Assembly: GCA_009741485.1 (NCBI GenBank) | Contig: CM019217.1 | Span: 34,923,157-34,987,156, forward strand | Source of the DNA: Malurus cyaneus samueli | Taxonomy: Eukaryota; Chordata; Aves; Passeriformes; Maluridae | Direction: 5' to 3' | Length of the DNA stretch: 64,000 nucleotides | Shown here: piece by piece, positions 39,696-51,440 of the stretch | Numbering within the stretch: the first letter of the stretch is position 1 | Layout of the letters: each line of letters begins with the position of its first letter | Translations under genes and position numbers: made by a program | Notes under the pieces: generated by a model | What the model was told of the DNA's origin: nothing | The model's input: the letters and a program-made list of their open reading frames with translations, nothing else | Databases searched by the model: none

Positions 39696-40285
39696 GATAA
39701 AGAAGGGTAAGTGTTCCTACCACTTCCTACCAAGGGGGGGGTAGAAAAGGGAACAAAGAGGGAAAAAGAGAAACGGAGAGAGACAGAATAGCAGACAGAT
39801 TGTTACCGCTGCACACCGGGCAGCCCGTGGACGTTGGCAGAAGGAGCGTGTGTGCTGCGAACCGCGAGGAGCCTGCGCGGCTCCTGAGGCGGCTGGGCGC
39901 GATTTCCAAACAGCAGCGGCTGCGTGTCCCTCCCGACAGCGGAGAAGACGAATCCGTGGCTACGGGCACACTCGTGAGATAGCTGCGGCTGCTGTGGGCA
40001 GGCTGGGGGCTGCGGGCTGCTGTGGGACCCACGACAGCGGCTGCTGCAGGCGGCGGCTCCGTCGGGAAGACAGCAAACACGAGGTTGTCGCAGGGTCGAG
40101 CTGCCTCGGGGAAGCGGCGAAACAGAGCACACGGACAGGACAGGTGCGGACAGGGAAGGCAGGACCACAGGGAGAAAAGGAAAAGCGAGGGAGCGGGGGG
40201 AGGCCAAGGTGACCCTCGAGGCGGGCCCCTGCTCCCTCCAAGAACTCCAAAGGAAAATGGCCCCCGTTGTGTCGCAGTTAGCTGC

Positions 40286-40293
40286 TTTTATAT
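40286..40293 (-). promoter_or_regulatory. LTR TATA box
   Basis: Minus-strand CATATAAAAG lies about 225 bp into the LTR. It follows a GC-rich upstream segment with GCGCGC blocks and precedes the expected cap site near 40260. Confidence 0.6.
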
Positions 40294-40517
40294 GCCTCGC
40301 CCTCCCATAGCGTGATTTCCCGCGCGTTTTTTCCGCGCGCTGTTTTCCCGGGCATCCGGGCATCTGCCCCACCAGCAATGGGGGCAGGGCGCTTGCAGGG
40401 CAGTGGGGGAAGCTGTCTGTGCCATGAGTGGCTGCCAGGCAAAACATCCTGAGGGACAGAGCTCCCAGCACATAACACATGTTGAGGCATAAATAAAAAT
40501 CAGATTAGTCTCTCTCA

Positions 40518-40522
40518 ACTTT
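40518..40522. repeat. Right target-site duplication ACTTT
   Basis: Second copy of the pentamer that also precedes the LTR at 39581-39585. Confidence 0.6.
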
Positions 40523-41139
40523 CATTGGTCTCATTAAAAGAATTTCACGGAAGTATCCATGCAATGTTAAAAGCAATTCTTGTTTTCTAGGTACCTAGCA
40601 AATAAATGTATTTCCTTGTAAAATGAAGTTAAATTTATGGATGAAAATGAAGTTGGAATTGAGTATTGTTTTGCATTATCAACATAAGATAATTGAGAGC
40701 ATAGGGTGGAGTTATACTGACATGTGACAGATGAGGTGGAAATTCAATTGTGAGAGCCATTGAACACCATGAATTTTTATAATATATCATCATTATGAAA
40801 ACACCTGTGCTGAAGGACATTGTGCTGATACACAGAAAATATCTTTTCTGTGTTTGATAGAATTTTCATTTTTCCTTGCAGTAGTTATAAAGGAGGATGC
40901 TACTGTCTGCAAAATAGAGTATTTGTAGACTACGTTAAAAGCTTTCTACACTGATAAAACATTGCAGATTTTTCTAGCAGAAATGAGGCTGGAGGAAATA
41001 TTCCCTGTCTTTCAAGTCATTGAACTGAGAAAGAGCCACTTCAGCAACTATTTTTGAATGACTCTGCAGTTCTAATCTTCTGCCTGTCTGAGAGATGAAA
41101 GGACTGAAGGTATCAAAAAAAAGTTATTAATGAAGTACA
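40523..41139. other. AT-rich sequence, no supported gene
   Basis: No recognisable element between the LTR and the eroded CR1 piece. Confidence 0.5.
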
Positions 41140-41320
41140 CGGGACAAAGTGAATCCTCAGAAAATTTTCAGATGATACAAAGCTGCCAAGGTTGATATAC
41201 CACATGGCTATGCTGCCATTTGAAAAGATTGCAACATCTTTTCAAAGCCTAGTCTGGGGAGATGAGCTACCAGAAACCCCATAAAGGTAAAAGGAAATTT
41301 GAAGCCTTGCACCAGGCTCT
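41140..41320 (+). mobile_element. Eroded CR1 LINE fragment, internal pol region
   Basis: The plus strand shows AATCCTCAGAAAATTTTC, CAGATGATACAAAGCTG, GTTGATATACCACATGGC and TATGCTGCCATT. It then has ATGAGCTACCAGAAACCCCAT and GAAGCCTTGCACC. This follows the CR1 pol stretch '[53 protein letters not shown]' at nucleotide level. There are deletions and the frame is lost. It is internal, truncated at both ends and visibly older than the 24 and 60 kb copies. Confidence 0.68.
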
Positions 41321-44210
41321 GTTGTCCTGTTTGGGTTCAATAAAGTATTCTTGTGGACTTAAACAAGCATTGTTTGCAGTTGGACTTTTTGAGCCCTCTG
41401 TGTTGAAAAGAAATCTGTCAAGGTCTTTAGTTTCTCCAAAGTACCCTTTACAAAAAGATAGCAAGCTAAGAAACAGGGAAGAAAACTAGAGACAGCAATA
41501 TAAATAAACATGAACATTCTTCAAAGCTTTTATAGCTGAGTTTTCAAAACTATTCCCTTTTTGGGTACTATGCTGACCAAGAAATGACATAGCTTCTTAG
41601 ATTTTCAGATACTTGTCGCACAGTATCTGCAGAAAGCACTGTAGTGAAGATCATCTATTGTTCCCACACTGTCATTGCTGAATATGATTATGTGTTAAAT
41701 TACAATATTGTCCTTTAGACTAAAAAAGTTGTGCTGTTGCTTCAGAGATGACATTTCCTTCATCAGTTGTCAGTTAAAATGACATACACCTTACTTTGGA
41801 CATGTTCAGCAAATAATTTCCAAAAATGATTTCTTTTACAGGGTGTGAAGTTGATGTAGAACACTCTTTCTTGGATATTGGAATTTTATAGAACTGGAAG
41901 AAAATATTCCCAGCTATAGTACAGAAAGAACAGTTCTGGGTCAATTGCTGTTTTATTTTCTACACCCACTATATTTGAATAACCCTGATTGATGGACTGA
42001 TCAGGAAAGCATCAGTTACAGCTATAAGGATAACAGCACAAGAATCTGCAAACAATTTTATATTTCACCACTGACAGTGCTTAGTTATTAAGGATGACTA
42101 TCAGACTGAGGAGAATTAAAAGACTAGCACTACATATATACTGTGGGAGGAGAGTATTTGTACATGAGCTCAAAAATATGACAATGATTAACATGGACAC
42201 AGGTGACTGTGAATAGCCACAAGAGTCCAGTACTTGATTTGACAGTGACAGATTTTACTGTTTCATCCATTGCATAGAGTGGCACTAGTTCTGTCAACAG
42301 GTATGTCACAATTTTGGTTTTGTCCAAGATATAGTCCTACCATAATGAGAGGTGCTTTAATTATTATTTTTAATTTAATTTGTTATGAAGACAGAATTGT
42401 TCTTCGCGGGCTTTTTATGATGTCCATTGTCACAGAATCCAATATTTCTCAAACTTGCCACTGGTTTATGAGGCCCCTATCTAAAATTATCCCATGCTCA
42501 AATCAAAGCACTGATGTACTCAGGTTGTTTCTCAGATAGAATCAAGCTCCTAATGCTTGACACCCAGGATGATATTTTTAAAATAGTTAGTTCTTCTGTT
42601 GTTCATAGCACAGCTTTCATTTTTGCATCACAGGGAAGGGGAAGGGTATGCTTTTTGAATATTTCAGCTGTGCTCAGCATCATATAAGCACTTTAATCAG
42701 AGGCAGCAATGAATTCCAGTTTCCTGCCAGGAATCAGTAAGAAAATGAGAAGCTGACCCTGTTCAGCTTGTTCAATAGTTTCATAAACCAGAATACACAA
42801 CTACACCTGGCAAGTCAATGAGGTGTGTTTGACCCCTTTTAAGCCTAGAAACCAGGTCTTTCCCAGCTTAGTGCTCTAATGAGTACACATTTGACAAAGG
42901 CTGGATTCTGGACTGCAGGAGCCTGTATCCTGATTGGACAGAGATATTACTGTTTAACTGAGTCAAAAGTTTGTCCTTCAGTGTGTGGCAGTAGTCTAGA
43001 TAGCTAGGTTACTGCAGAATTACCATAGATTTCTGAGGATACTTTTGATATTAAGAGCTCCTTTGATTCATTATAAATTACTATTTGGGGGCATTTTCTT
43101 TCCAATTTGACTCTTTAGGATACTTTTTCTCTTTCCTTCACTTGTCCTACTGGCATAAGATATTGTGACCCATATCTTGCAAAGGCCAGCAGATTCATTA
43201 TGTAACTTTGTGTAAGTTCTGAAATCATCATTCTGCTAAATCAGAATCTGTTGCTTTAGACAAACACACAAACAACTAACATCATACCTCTTAAACTTCT
43301 GGTCAGGACTGATTTTATTTTTACAAAAGCAAGAATTGTCAACCTAACCATATTTGGTGTAATCTCTTTTGCCCAAAGCATGCTGATTGATAGTTCTCTG
43401 ATTGTGATTTTTACAATTTAAATACCTCATTCAGTCAGAATAGGTTTATAGGCATAAGTAAAATCACATTTTTTCCTATGGCAGAGATCCAGCAAATTTT
43501 ACAACTGATTCACAATAAAAGCTCTGAACACATCTCATCCACATGCCACATTTCACAGTGTTTACCTCATTAGTGCCCAAGTGGAGAAAGCCCACGAGCC
43601 AAGGAATTTTCAATGTACTATATTTCAATAACTTTATGCAAACAGATTTTTAACTAATATAACATGTAGAATTAATGCATGTTGATAGCCAAAATATATC
43701 GTTAGTGCTTTCCTAGCTGTTCCATTTTTATTATCTAAATGAGATAACTTCTAGGTTACTGAATTTCCTTGCCATCACACAAGCAACTCTAGCATCACGG
43801 ATTTATATGACTTTGTAGCATGACAAGCTGATTCTGCTGATAGGGAGGGGGAAGAAAGATTAATCATGTACCAAAATATGTTGACAGAACCATTCCCACT
43901 TGATATGAAGGTTATTTGAAAAATAGAACTTGTATATCTTGGCTGAGTCAACCCTCTTGTTTTCAGTTTGTATTTGTAAAAGTCAAGCCCAGTTCTGCTA
44001 AACACATGCTTTGCTTCTACTGACTTCAATGTCCAGTATTTTTTCAAGATTAAAAAACAAGGTAAGATAATTAAGTATTAAATACAACTACAAGTTTCCT
44101 GCTTTAGTTTTTCTTTCTCTTTTTTCTTTATCTTTTTCTAGTTTAGGCTTTCAGCAAGGATTAAAATCTTCTTGAATCTATTATTCATATCATATATAAA
44201 CACATACTAC
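41321..44210. other. Non-coding sequence, no supported gene
   Basis: Nothing firmly recognised. The segment 43980-44040 contains an ATGC...TACTGACTTCAATG pattern reminiscent of ancient amniote repeats and is mentioned as a finding. Confidence 0.5.
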
Positions 44211-44223
44211 TATTATATAATAT

Positions 44224-44265
<42 letters not shown>

Positions 44266-44275
44266 TATATAATAT
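44211..44275. repeat. (TA)n microsatellite
   Basis: About 65 bp of almost pure alternating TA with AATA interruptions. It is self-complementary, so it can form hairpins or cruciforms. Confidence 0.92.
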
Positions 44276-47200
44276 ACAGACTTCCTAAATATGCATAGGT
44301 AAGTCCTGGCTGAATTGCCCCAGCTGCAGAGATGAAGCAAGAATATAAGAAACACCTGGTTTAGATAATTATTTAAACAGACATTAAGGAAAAGTAAAAA
44401 ATAATTTTCATTGTAAAGGTCTGTAATATCCAAAAACATGTCTATAGTGATGCTCTCAAACAAATTTCTCTTTGCAGCTTTTTCAGCCTTGTCCCCTGAC
44501 TGAAATAAGCATGTGTCCAGCTAATCGACAATAACAGTCATAGAAACTGGACAAAATCGTTAAAAAACACAAAGAAATATGGTTTTTTTTTCTGCTTGAC
44601 ATAGTTTAGTAATGTAAATATACTGAGCATGTGTCTTATAGGATAATACTTTTAGGATTTTACCTTTTATAAATGATCATATTTCCTTAAGTCTGTGCTC
44701 TCTTTTAATTTGAAAATATAAAGATTGACCACACCAAGGCAAAAAGTGTATGGTTTCTTTTTAATTTAAACTTCCATGTATTGTTAACTATGGTTTTTGG
44801 GTTTGGTTTTTTTTTTTTTAGATAACTTGCTCATAATTGCATGGAGTGACGTCATGGTACACAATAAAAGCACTTTTGGGTGGCCTCTGGTTTAGATGTT
44901 AGGTCAGTAAAAAAAAAGGAAATTGACAAAAACATACAATCCTCTCCAGAGCAGTGGATTTCAGCCATGGATAAGTTAAAAAGATTGTATATTCCTCTGA
45001 GAAAGAGCAAATGAACAGGGCAGAGAAGAGCATTTAGGACTGTTTTGCATTAAATCATTCCTGAATAATCACATCTAGTCAACAAATCTGGAAACTCCTC
45101 TCAGAGCTTATAAAGTCATCAGAGAAAAAGGCTTCTTCAGGCAATTTTTACAAAAGACATGACTCACAATTCCTGTGACTGTTTCAACCCTTTTCAGTTC
45201 TTATTTTGTAGTTTCAATATTTTCCAAACCCCCTTACTTTTTTCATGCTTCCCATAAGATTAGCAAAGAAATGAGAAAAATTTGAATACAACTCCAGTTT
45301 GTTAAGCAAGACTTTGAATTGCCTCTTCAAAGGATAAATTTTCAAATAAGGGATATTGACTACAGAGAATATTTAGTTTCATCAGATCTATGTTTCATAG
45401 CAAAATTCAGGGCCAAAAGTTCTCCCATGATCAAACAAGCTGTTTTCAGAAAAAATCATTCCATCTTTAGAAATACTTATCGTACCCTCCATGAAACTTC
45501 ACAGGTCACTGGTTTTAGTCAAGCTATAAAGTCCTGAATTACGTTCACATGAAACATTGTGCAAAATAAATGCAGAAAGACTTTTGCTTGAAGCCTGTCT
45601 CAATACAATATAAAACAGACATGTAATTTATAGTTCATATGCTGAATTTCTACTAATACTAAATTAAGCCTAAGTGAATTTAAATAACTCTTTGTGGTGT
45701 TCTCTGAAATATTCAGTCACTGTTTGGCTACAGAATGGCATGATTATTTAAGTAGTGTTGAAATAATAAAATAAGTAACAGCTTATTATATTAGGAACAA
45801 ATTAAGAACTCAAATAATAATTCTTCTGTTAGATTTTGAAAAGGTTTTTTTCAAAGTAGTAATTTTCATAATAATTTATGAAATACTGAAATAACTATGA
45901 CTCCTTAAAAAAATTCAGAGAACACTTTTATTTCAACTTTTATTGAAATGTATAGAATTAATTTCATGTCACTTAAATATAAATTACTTCTAAAGACATA
46001 TAAATTATTATCATCTTTTTTAAGTGTTTTTCATAAGAACAGCAGCCAGAGAACAGTCATTCAGAAAATCATAAAAAGAAAGCTGTTTAGCTAAAAAAAA
46101 TAAACCTTTAAAATGAAAGATACTGTTTGTGTGTGCTGTTCAGAGAACTGCTAAACTGTATTTTCAAAATATATCCTGTCTGCAAAGCTCTAAAAATAGT
46201 ATGTCATGGATCTGAGGACTTTACACAATTAATTGCACAGAACTGAGGAACTTTTAGGGGAGTGTTAAAAATGTCATCTATATTCTTGTGTTCTTTTCTG
46301 TATCTACTGTAACATTTAATTAAATAAAATTGCTGCTAAAAATATGACTATATATTTTCTAACATAGGTTGCAACTTTTTAGAATAAATCAACCCTGAGA
46401 AGCTTTATTCTTTCCTCTTTTTGTTCAGCTTTCTCTCTCCCTCTAGCTTATAAGGCTAATATATTATACTCTTTTACCTCAAATATAAGGTACTTCAGCA
46501 GTCCTTGAAAATGTAATGTGCCAAATAAATTGGTGTCAAGAATTTTTCCAATATCCTATTCTAAACAGCATAGATGTTGAAAGAAACCTAGAAAGCTTCA
46601 TGAAATTTGTTCTATTTTTTCTCTTAATACTCCACGTTATGAAATCTTTCTTCTTTCTAAGAAGTAAAAATTATGCCAGTGTTTTCCTTTTGTAGAAACC
46701 TTTTAAGCCCATAAATTTAACTTACTCCCTTCCTTTTTCCTGATACACTTCTCCAGATTTTGAAACAAATTCAAAAGGAAATTATCCTTGCTTCAAAATC
46801 TTCATTATTACTAACTAGGTTGTTGTAGAGGTGCAACAGTGTTAAACATTAAGAAAACGTTTATTCTGCCTGTTGCATCTGTAGCTTTTTTTTTTTTTTT
46901 TTTTTTTTGTAGACAGGTAAGGGGCTTCCATAGAAGTCCTGCAAGATGTTACATTCCAGTTTCCTTAAGGCCACACCCAAGAGCAAGCCCAGAAGTGGCT
47001 CCTATCAATGTCATTCCATTGAAGATCTGATATTTGGAATTTTTTTAACTACCCATCTGTTTAACATTCCTTGCAGAAACTAATTATAAAAATTATGAGT
47101 AATGAATAAAGCTGTGTCAAAAGCTGTCTGTATTTGGACTTCAATGTTGACATGATGTTATATATGTTCCATTCTGCTTTAATCCCTCAGATCTATTAGT

Positions 47201-50200
47201 ATCTACTCTCAGTCCTGGAGATGGGAGGAAAAACTTGTCTGCATTGGGAAATTTTTGCAGTCTTCTAGGAGCAGGGCAGCCTGCACATGATGAAATGCTC
47301 TGATCTTTGTGACCATTCCCACTGCAGGAGATCTTAGGGTTGTAGATGAACTGGGAGGAACCACAACTCACAGAAAAGGCTAGTAAAGAAAGGTAATTGT
47401 GAAAGAAAAATAAAATTAGGTTTAGATTTCTAACCTTGCAATATCTGAAAATCTTAGACGTATAAGAAGTTGACACTGATTGACACTGTAGTAAATAAAG
47501 TGCTCATAATTCCACTGATAGAAGAAAATGGCATTTCTATCACCATCTAGGTTCTCACCAGTTGAAGTAATTTTCTTTCAAAAATATTATAAAATTCCTA
47601 TGTGGAAATATTTTTTTAAAACCTACAGAAAATAATTGTTTAAAAATTCAGTGTTACAGTCAGACAAGTCAACTTCATATATTAGATGATAAAGTATTCA
47701 AAGGAAGGGCAGGGTGGAATAAAGCAAAGGAATGTGAATGTAAGTGGTGAAATTTTATCTATAACTCTATGAGAAAATTTGTTTCTTACATGAATACAGA
47801 ACCAGGATTAGAGAAGGATTTTGTTATATTAATAAAACTTTAGAATGGTTCGTACATCAACACCTTATTAAAGTCAAGAATCCTCATATGGGTTTTGTTG
47901 ATATCATTACTCTTTGGAGAGTTATGAGTTAGGTGACAATGCAATCTCACTCTAACACAACTCTGCTGCCTTTTCTGTGGGACTGATGAATGGAATATTC
48001 ATATGCTATAATTGTCTTGTTAGGTAAAGTCCAAGAGCATTTCAATAAATCACATAATAAACAATTATCCTAGAATATTTGTGGGCCTTCCATAGAACAA
48101 ATGTTTTCACAGGAAGAAGAATAGCAGTAAGTTTCCAGTCTGGCAATTGATCCACATTATTTTTGCTATCTTAATGGTGCAGGTTATAGTTGAAACTTAA
48201 TTCAGTGTGAGCATCATTTTAGTAAGCAGGGTATTATTATTCAAATATATCAAGTGTTCAAGAAATAAAAGGAATATATAGCTATTAAGTAATGAGTTTA
48301 TAACTGTGTATTAAGCTATACATTAAAACTGGAGTGTATTACAATTCCAAACTTAGCACTGTGTGTACTGTATAAAGTAAAAAAAAAGACAACAAACATA
48401 TAAATTATAGAAAGAACTCAATCATAATTGGCCTGCTCATTTTTTTGAAAGTTGTACAGGCTTGACAGATTTGTTCTCCAGTCCCAACTGCCAACTGTAT
48501 GGAAAAGTTTTAGCTGTTGGCTTTGCCTCAGGAAAAATAATTTAACACTTAAGTCTGTCTGAAAATTCATACTTTTCAGATACCACGGACTATATATTTT
48601 CATTGTTATATAGACAAGATCAAAACAAGATTCAGACATGCAATGGTTAAAATTTATTTTTAAAATTATTTTCAAGCAGTAAATGAGCAGGAAGTTCTTA
48701 AAGTCTTTGCTGGAGCTCCTACAATGATTGTAGTATGATTCTTGTTGAAGAGAAATAAAGAATGGCATCCATCTCCATAGTTATAGTATGATTCTTAAAC
48801 ACAAAACTCTACAGGCTGTTTCTGAAAAGTTCTAATTAATTGCAATGAAATAATCACCTCTGTAATTTCCTTACATTTTACATTTATTTCTTTAAATTAA
48901 AAACAAGGATTACCTTTCAATTGAGGAACATTTTCTTCTTGAAGTATTCCATCCTCACTGGTGTTTGTCCAAATGACTTTTTCATTAAGGAAAACAAACT
49001 GGTACTACCACATAGGAAAAGGTACTCAATAATTTCCTAAAAAGATGCTATCCTTTTAAATTTTTTAGCATTCTCCTGAAATACCTGCACCATTTACTGC
49101 CCTGTGTTGACTCTGTCATGTGAGTACTCCTACTAAGTTGTACAAATTTTTACAGAAGGATAAATTTTAGATTATATAAACATTCAAGATTATTATTCTT
49201 GAAAATAATTTTTTAAAAAATCAAAATTGAAAGCCAAGCCATGTATCTGTGGTTTCATTTGTTCATAATTGTAGCAGATTTTTTATAAGGCCAGTTTTCT
49301 TCCCCTAAAGCCTCAAGGCCACTATAACATGCACCTTGAAAAATGTTTTTCGATGATACCTATCAACCACTTCACATTCCTACGATAAGTACATTGGGCC
49401 TTACAGGCACTTGTTTCACTTTGCATTCACCCTACCATGATATCTCTCCCTTCATTTCTTACCCCTCACTGTATTTAGACATGGGTCCAGTCACATACAG
49501 ACAGTCTTTCTTTTTCAATCCATACCAGTATCATGGAGCCAGCATGACCAGCTGAATCTACTACAAAACAAACAACACATGCAAAAAATGATTATTACTT
49601 GCTGGTCAGCTGGTTGCTTTTTCATTATAGATATAATTTATCTCCAAATTATAATGGATTTTGGTTCTTCTTTAATCAAATCCTTATTAAGTTAGTTGTT
49701 AATAAATTTGCTCTATTTTAATATTTTTAAATTAGAGAAAAATATTTTTTCCATTGAACTGATTTTCTTTCTAAAGACCTAATTCCCACACAGCTTCTCA
49801 GTTATCACAGCTGACACAAAACTCACTCAGTTTGACCCAGGAATCTCAGGGTGCCTTGTCCCACTTTGTTGCCACAGACCAACAATCAGAGAGTTCTCAA
49901 AGATTCAGGTGAAGGCAGGGTTCTAAGGGCATCTATACTCTTTTCTCTCCTAGGTTGTCATACACAGGGGATGCAAGAGTTTTGAAAGTTTGCCACTTTT
50001 TAAGATAGCAATGGGCTTGAGCTGGCTTCAACCCAAGCCTTCCTTCCTGGCTATTGGGGACTCCAGTGTTGTGGCAGTGAGCATATTAGAGAGATCTATA
50101 ATGGGAATAATATTGGACATATTAATGAATAGTGTCTTGCAATTGCTATATTTTTCAAAGTGTAACTAGTATATATATTTGTATTGTACTGTGTTCCCAA

Positions 50201-51118
50201 TGTATTTTGCTAGATTAGAAATCTCTTGTAAAATCATCAGTCTTCAGGTAAGTAAATATGATAAGAATTATTGCAACTTCTACACATGAAATATCTAAAA
50301 TAAAGTTGCCAGAGAGCATTGGCCTCTGACAGAGGCATGTATCTACAGTTTTCTTTCAGTAGAAAATGCACCTACTGGCTACATCCACCCATTTGAAGAC
50401 TGTACTCGGATATATCAATAAATATAGTCATTCCTTCAGCTATTATATTAATCGGATGCCTACTGTTTATCACATTGTACTATGATCACGTTATAAACAA
50501 TACCACATTATTTTCCATGCAAAAAAGTGTTTAGACTGGCATATGTGTTTAGTGCCTTCACATGGCTTGCTGCTATTAAATGTTTTTCTTCTAAGAGTAT
50601 TTTAGGAAAGCTCTGCACATCATCTTATTTTGAAACTAAAGGAGCAAAGTGAGAGCTACATCATAAAGGTAAAAACAGATCATCAGAATGATAAATCTTT
50701 CAAACTGAGAAATAGTTTCATACTCTCCTGTATTGTAAAGTAATATAAAAAACACCTAAGTGAAAGGGGGCACTGATATTAAGGAATACTTACGCATGCA
50801 CATACTGACAGACAAAGATCACCCTGCTAATTTACTCGGTGATATAATATGTTATTTTCATCTTTTTCACTCTTGATAATTTAATTATAGCAGAGCATCA
50901 GCAATAATATATTTATGCTTGCAATATTTATGTACAGCAGAGGGTGCCAGACAGTGTGCAAAAACATTTCCTCTGCTAATAATTTTTACAAATAACAATT
51001 TAAAGTGATGGAGAATGGAAGTTAATGTAAAAATATTTTCTTGAAACTATGTTTCCTAAGGAAAACAATCAGAAAATCAAGTCCTCTTTTATATGTTTTA
51101 AATTGCTACATTCAACAT
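44276..51118. other. AT-rich sequence, no supported gene
   Basis: Contains a T23 run (46886-46908) and a palindromic TGACGTCA at 44847-44854. Open frames at 47141-47476 and 48418-48768 on the minus strand lack recognisable domains and consistent splice signals. A somewhat GC-richer patch at 49790-50060 is unassigned. Confidence 0.5.
46886..46908. repeat. T23 homopolymer
   Basis: An uninterrupted run of 23 T. The sequence on its right shows no recognised retroposon on the minus strand. Confidence 0.9.
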
Positions 51119-51239
51119 CAGAGCACGGGGATAATAGCATCGAGATTGTGGGTTCAGTCCCCTCATGGGTCGTTCAAATAAGAGTTGGACTCAATGATCC
51201 TTGTGGGTCCCCTCCAACTCAGAATATTCTATGATTCTG
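51119..51239 (+). mobile_element. tRNA-Ile-derived SINE with CR1 tail (TguSINE1-like)
   Basis: The left half aligns by eye with the 3' two-thirds of tRNA-Ile(AAU). AGAGCACGGGGATAATAGCA resembles the D-stem to anticodon part, and GGTTCAGTCCCCTCATGGG is a near-perfect T-arm with a B box at 51151-51160. The right half, from about 51180, is a CR1 3' tail: GTTGGACTCAATGATCCTTG, TGGGTCCCCTCCAACTC, then ATTCTATGATTCTG. The 5' part including the A box is missing, so this is a 5'-truncated SINE. This head-tail combination is the one described for the passerine SINE TguSINE1, which uses CR1 machinery. A plain CR1 tail would not carry the T-arm. Confidence 0.8.
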
Positions 51240-51349
51240 CAATCTATTTTTCCAGATGTCTTAAATAAAACTTTACTTCTTTCTTCATTCTGTCCTGTGC
51301 ACTAAGTGCAAGCATTAGGAGGACCACTAAATAATCTTACAATACTTTG

Positions 51350-51440
51350 TTCTGTGGAGAAAATACTGGATTCAAGGAGATCTGCACTGTAGCCCTGGCT
51401 GTGACCTTGATTATCTTCTTGTTCTTCCTGAGGATTTTTA
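51350..51440 (+). mobile_element. MIR-like ancient SINE fragment
   Basis: Shows TACTGGATTCAAGGAGATCTG, AGCCCTGGCTGTGACCTTG and CTTCCTGAG in the order of the MIR core ('actggattcaggagacctg', 'ctgtgtgaccttg', 'ctcagtttcc'). There is a deletion between the first two blocks. Diverged, so moderate confidence only. Confidence 0.42.

Larger units (their letters stand above)
39586..40517 (-). mobile_element. GC-rich solo LTR of an endogenous retrovirus
   Basis: The element is 932 bp with TG...CA ends (plus-strand left TGTCCCGTCCCGC, right TCTCTCTCA) and flanked by a 5-bp ACTTT duplication. On the minus strand the order is U3 of about 255 bp, a CATATAAAAG TATA box, a very GC-rich R region of nearly 600 bp, AATAAA and a U5 of about 85 bp. 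No gag, pol or env sequence flanks it, so it is a solo LTR. It is strikingly rich in G+C and CpG compared with its AT-rich surroundings, and the CpGs are largely intact, which suggests a fairly recent insertion. The GC content produces several long spurious open frames, the longest being 225 codons on the minus strand at 39803-40480. The exact ERV family is not assigned. ERVL-type elements make 5-bp duplications. Confidence 0.85.

Noticed and set aside
39727..40518. Multiple GC-rich open frames taken as a host gene or CpG-island promoter with first exon
   Set aside because: The block has LTR ends, a target-site duplication, TATA and AATAAA in LTR order. The frames are explained by base composition.
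47141..48768. Two minus-strand open frames of 111 and 116 codons as further exons of the 53-58 kb gene
   Set aside because: Acceptor and donor candidates are weak or out of phase, and the amino-acid content looks like AT-rich noise.
51130..51180. A functional tRNA-Ile gene
   Set aside because: The 5' half with the A box and acceptor stem is missing and the 3' side continues into a CR1 tail, so it is a SINE head.
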